Part shown: piece by piece, positions 60,829-64,000 of the stretch
Numbering within the stretch: position 1 is the stretch's first letter
Layout: every line of letters starts with the position of its first letter
Origin: Viscum album
Lineage: Eukaryota > Streptophyta > Magnoliopsida > Santalales > Viscaceae
NCBI GenBank assembly: GCA_963277665.1
Contig: OY728130.1
Span: forward strand, 1,363,616,393-1,363,680,392
Length of the DNA stretch: 64,000 nucleotides
Direction: 5' to 3'
The notes under the pieces: model-generated
What the model saw: the letters and a program-made list of their open reading frames with translations, nothing else
What the model was told of the DNA's origin: nothing
Database searches by the model: none
Program-made: the position numbers and the translations under genes

Positions 60829-62721
60829 TCATATTCTTCTCCTGATGAGAACTATTGAGATCAAAAGCTCACAACTTCTGAAAACAATTGAATTGTGGAC
60901 TAAATCTTCAAGGTGCATAGCCCTTGCAGATAAGTTCCCCTCTGATACGGGAATCCAGGATGCCTTCTCACAGAGAAAATAAGTAACCTCAGTTGATGAA
61001 ATCATCAGATTAATTATTTTTAATAGTACCAACAGGGGAATCATATGGGTTTTAATAGAAACATTTTTAAACGTTGAGACAACCATCAAGTCCTTCATGT
61101 TCTTTTCAGTTTGCTCCTCTTGCTTATCCTGTGAAGCCCAAGATGTTGGCATGACATTCTGGTGCTATAATGGAATGACTAGAGGGTGGAATGTGGAATT
61201 ATTAGGGAATTGATGAAGGAATAACCCCCTTATGTGGTCACCTATCCTGCCTGAAAGAATTTGAAAATGGACAGTCATCCAGTAAGGTGACCCCCCTTCA
61301 CTGATTCGACCCAGTAGGTAGTATATCCTTCCCAACATTGGGATAGAAAAATTGATGCATTTTCTGGTGGCCAATTGAGTGTCCATGATAAATGTTCAGG
61401 CTCTTATACCACCATATTCCCACACTGGTAGGAGCCACCCGCTGAGAAATATAGTAAAGAAAGCTACCAGTTGAAATAGATGATCCACGTTAGGGATGAA
61501 CCCCCATCCCCATTTATGAAAATCCCCCTCCTCTAGGGTGGGGAAGTAAGTACCTACATGCCTCCAGGTGGTTTTGGTGGGACAAACCCTGGGTCTCTAC
61601 CGATCGGGCTTGAGACCAGTATGCTTAACAAAAGTTCTAAACTAGTCATCCAAAGAAACGCCCTGCTTCAGACAAGGATAACTTTCCTTCAAAAGGGCCT
61701 TCACTTGGATGATGAGTTTCTTAGCTATGGGGGGGGGGGGGGGGTATTTCCTTGTCATCCTAAGTAGAGGAGGGAGAAAAAATTCATCGTACATGTCCCC
61801 AACGATAGGGACTCACAAAATTAGTCAGATATCCCAATAGATGATGTCGACCTCCCCGTGGGTCAAATAGAAAGTGTTAGTATCTAGAATCCACCAGATC
61901 AAGAGCTATGAAATAAAGGTAGTAGGATGATGGGTGTATTTATGGGAAACCCAAGAGGCCTCGTATGACCCTACAGTCTACAGCTCGGTTTGAAATTCTT
62001 CACATCTCTAGAAAACCCAAAAAGTCCACCCCTATTCCATGCCGAATGAGTCTTTTAGAAGAAGGTCCTATCGAGACAACCAACTGTGCTACTCATTTGA
62101 TGTAGCCTTCCTTGAGTTGCCCTGGTAATAGTGGGCCATCTGATCAGACATCCACTACAGCCCCTCTAAAGTGCAAGGTTCATAGTTCAGCAAATACCCA
62201 GAGGCAATATCTCTCTGAAGATACATCTCTTTTTAAGAAATCAATGCCTCCAGAATAGAGGTATTAGTTTTCCAGGTAATATGCTGATCAATCGGGTTTG
62301 GAAATGTGATCGTTGTGTCAGACAGCAGACCAAACCTATAGGAAGGAAGCCTGTCTGAGATTGGGTACTCCCATTGGCCCGTCATAAGAAGATTAGCCAG
62401 ATATTGGTGAAATGGAATGACCAAAAATTTTTCATCTACTGAATCCACCATGCTCTTCGATCGTTCATCAGAAACAGAAAGAGGGATGAAAATAATAGCT
62501 TTAGAAGAAGCAGTGACCTCTACAGCAGCCTGTGAATCAACCATTGCAACCTTCATGGGAAGATACAGAATCCAGCAAATAAAAATAAATCCAATAAAAA
62601 ATGTTGGATAAAATGACATGGAGGAGTGGATAAATGACTCAAAATATGTCCACAAAAGGCTCTGCATATGGATTTCAGAAATGGTATGTGTTATCCATAT
62701 CCCGTGTACTGCAGGATACAA
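60829..62721 (-). pseudogene. Antisense gene with plant mobile domain (PMD)-like N-terminal part
   Basis: Reading leftward from 62,721, one - strand frame continues for about 630 codons to 60,829 with a dozen or so stops but no frame change. Possible starts are ATG at 62,556 or 62,544 (MVDSQAAVEV). At about 61,900-61,790 it reads WWILDTNTFYLTHGEVDIIY, then WDI, LIL and VPIVGD with two stops. This follows the plant mobile domain signature: Trp before Glu/Asp-Thr-x-Thr-Phe, then Gly-Glu, a hydrophobic strand, Asp-Val/Ile, Leu-Leu, Pro-x-x-Gly. Further on it reads GFIPNVDHLFQLVAFF, WLLPVWEYGG and RKCINFSIPMLGRIYYL. PMD proteins act in silencing and development, and PMDs are also carried by transposons and some Ty3/gypsy elements. 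The domain call is mine by eye; the antisense reading is strong. Confidence 0.6.
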
Positions 62722-63652
62722 ATAAGTAACCCTGACTACAACTACGGTACGCAGATACCTCCCACCGCATACAGTCGTGGTACACTAACCATCCACAAGG
62801 TTTTGATCCATGGATCATTTGCTGGAGAACAAAAAGGTTTGTGGAAAGTGGATACTGAGAAATATGATCTTGATTAAGTTCATATTCAGAAATTACAAAT
62901 TAATGTTTAAAGTTTGGATTATTAGTTATTTATGTTCGGTTCTCTGGATTAAGTTTGGTATGCGGACAATCCCTCTACGTAGCATCCTCCTACGTGGAAT
63001 CTGGATTTTTTTCTTGAAACACTGCAAAAGTGTTCATAAAATAAAAAATATGGTACACGGACAGACAAATGGTGAGAATATTGGTTCACAGTACATACGA
63101 AGTAGTTCAAGAACGAGATTTTGGTAGGGATCATGGTACGTGAAAGTAGAGGAAGCCAGGGAAATCCAGAGCACTTTTTTCCACAAGAAATGATAAAAGA
63201 AAAATGACATGGGCCCCTATATATAGGTGTGGTCCCCTCCTACCAGGTCCATATGCTCTACCGAGAACCATTTTAGTACAAGACCGCTTCTACATCTAAA
63301 TCATCCCCTTTTCGTTCTGCAAAGACACCATTTTGGTGGGGTACATTTGTAGGGTCCTGAAAATCCCACCAAGGGAAGAAAATACCCCAACAATCACTTT
63401 GCAGAAGGAAGAAAGTACTCATAAAAGTCTATAATGGTGAATAAACTCAAAACATGTTTCAATTTTCAGAAAAAAATTGAATAGATTCATGTTTTAAAGG
63501 AAATTCAATTGGCCCGTATACCATCACTGGGAAAGGTACATAGAATAAGTGGATCTCAAAACAACAGGTACATAGAACCATCTGCGAACCGCTGGCCTGT
63601 GAGGTGATGACCATAGAAAAAGGCCAACTATAAATCATATTGCTGAAAGAAT
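62722..63652. other. Region between antisense gene and clear 3' LTR
   Basis: No coherent frame on either strand. It probably holds the promoter of the antisense gene, the polypurine tract and perhaps the first part of the 3' LTR, whose equivalent before 39,374 may be lost. GATAAAAGAAAAATGACATG at about 63,194 is a possible tract followed by TG, and TATATATAGG at 63,218 a possible TATA box. None of these is proven. Confidence 0.35.
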
Positions 63653-64000
63653 TGTGTGCGCGAAGTCAATCCGTGTACCGTAACATGAAATAATCAGTTC
63701 GTGGACGAAGCAAACGAGCAGGATTTTGTGAACTATGATTGCGAACCAAATCCTCACAAACCTCGGTTGATAGAGTCTTTTGTAGGTCTAGATAACTTTG
63801 TGGGCCTCCGCAAAAGGTGTCTCATTACCCATAGATAAAAGTGTCCTGATGCTCTATAAAAGGGAGAACCATAGGAGGACGAAGAATGGATGATGAAATC
63901 TTGAAGGGGAATCATAGGTTGGAAGAAAGAGTTAGGAGAAGACTACAGCTTCAGTATTGATTCATTGACAAAGCCTGAATTGTGAACTACACCCCCATAG
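63653..64000 (+). repeat. 3' LTR of the giant element, beginning only
   Basis: Matches 39,368-39,716 throughout: GCGAAGTCAATCCG (63,660 and 39,375), GTGGGCCTC, GAGGACGA, GGGGAATCATAGGTT. TGTGTGCGCGAAG at 63,653 could be the LTR start, but similarity to the 5' copy cannot be followed further left, so the true start may be earlier. It runs off the window. Confidence 0.85.
63855..63864 (+). promoter_or_regulatory. TATA box of the giant element LTR
   Basis: TATAAAAGGG, followed by GAGAACCATAGGAGGACGA. The 5' LTR has TATAGATGGG at the same place, so its promoter is damaged while the 3' copy keeps a good consensus. Confidence 0.6.

Larger units (their letters stand above)
39374..64000 (+). mobile_element. 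Giant Tat/Ogre-like Ty3/gypsy retrotransposon
   Basis: The sequence from about 39,374 is repeated in the same orientation from about 63,659 to the window end; matching words lie 24,285 bp apart. Between them, all on the + strand, are ORF1-like regions, gag, protease, RT, RNase H, a second RNase H and integrase. The additional RNase H and the gag and pol wording are Tat-lineage features, and the great length with extra ORFs, long 3' region and tandem repeats is known from Ogre and its relatives. A - strand gene occupies the 3' part. The region has clearly higher GC than 1-39 kb and longer readable frames, so it is likely younger, but all frames carry stops. The whole element must exceed 26 kb. 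Confidence 0.85.

Overview
The window is nuclear plant DNA made almost entirely of old, decayed LTR retrotransposons. I found no intact host gene, no rRNA or tRNA gene, and no CRISPR array, operon or other prokaryotic feature. The retroelement lineages point to a large-genome, probably flowering, plant: Ty3/gypsy Tekay/Del-like, Athila-like and Tat/Ogre-like elements plus a Ty1/copia remnant. I cannot name the species. Every coding region is a pseudogene. Many in-frame stops fall where these families usually carry Gln, Arg or Trp codons, as expected from C-to-T decay of methylated repeats.

Layout. (1) 1-10,027: element A, a Ty3/gypsy element with very long LTRs (about 4.7 kb) around a shrunken 2.56-kb interior that keeps a gag start, zinc knuckles, a reverse-transcriptase scrap and a possible antisense tRNA-derived SINE. 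(2) 10,028-14,905: a Ty1/copia remnant with a primer-binding site and an integrase core. (3) About 14,950-20,466: a third LTR of the A family (element C) with its primer-binding site and the start of gag, interrupted by (4) 20,467-29,508: element B, a Tekay/Del-like element with gag, protease, RT, RNase H and integrase remnants and two LTRs, the 3' one cut off inside a 31-bp minisatellite. (5) About 29,509-39,373: an Athila-like element with primer-binding site, gag and pol remnants but no visible 3' LTR. (6) About 39,374-64,000: a giant Tat/Ogre-like element. Its two LTR copies are 24,285 bp apart and the second runs off the window.

The giant element is the most interesting part. On the + strand it carries repeat-rich ORF1-like regions, gag, protease, RT, RNase H, a second (Tat-type) RNase H and integrase, with the RT, second RNase H and integrase catalytic residues still readable. 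Right after integrase comes a 3' region packed with tandem repeats: a 51-bp array of exact period, a 74-bp array built from two half-units, and dispersed units of about 455 and 200 bp. Beyond these, on the - strand, lies a long decayed antisense gene (about 62.7 to 57.9 kb). Its first part reads in one frame for about 630 codons and contains a signature I recognise as a plant mobile domain (PMD). Basic, acidic and coiled-coil segments follow it.

All element calls rest on motifs translated by eye. Boundaries without a matching LTR copy are approximate.
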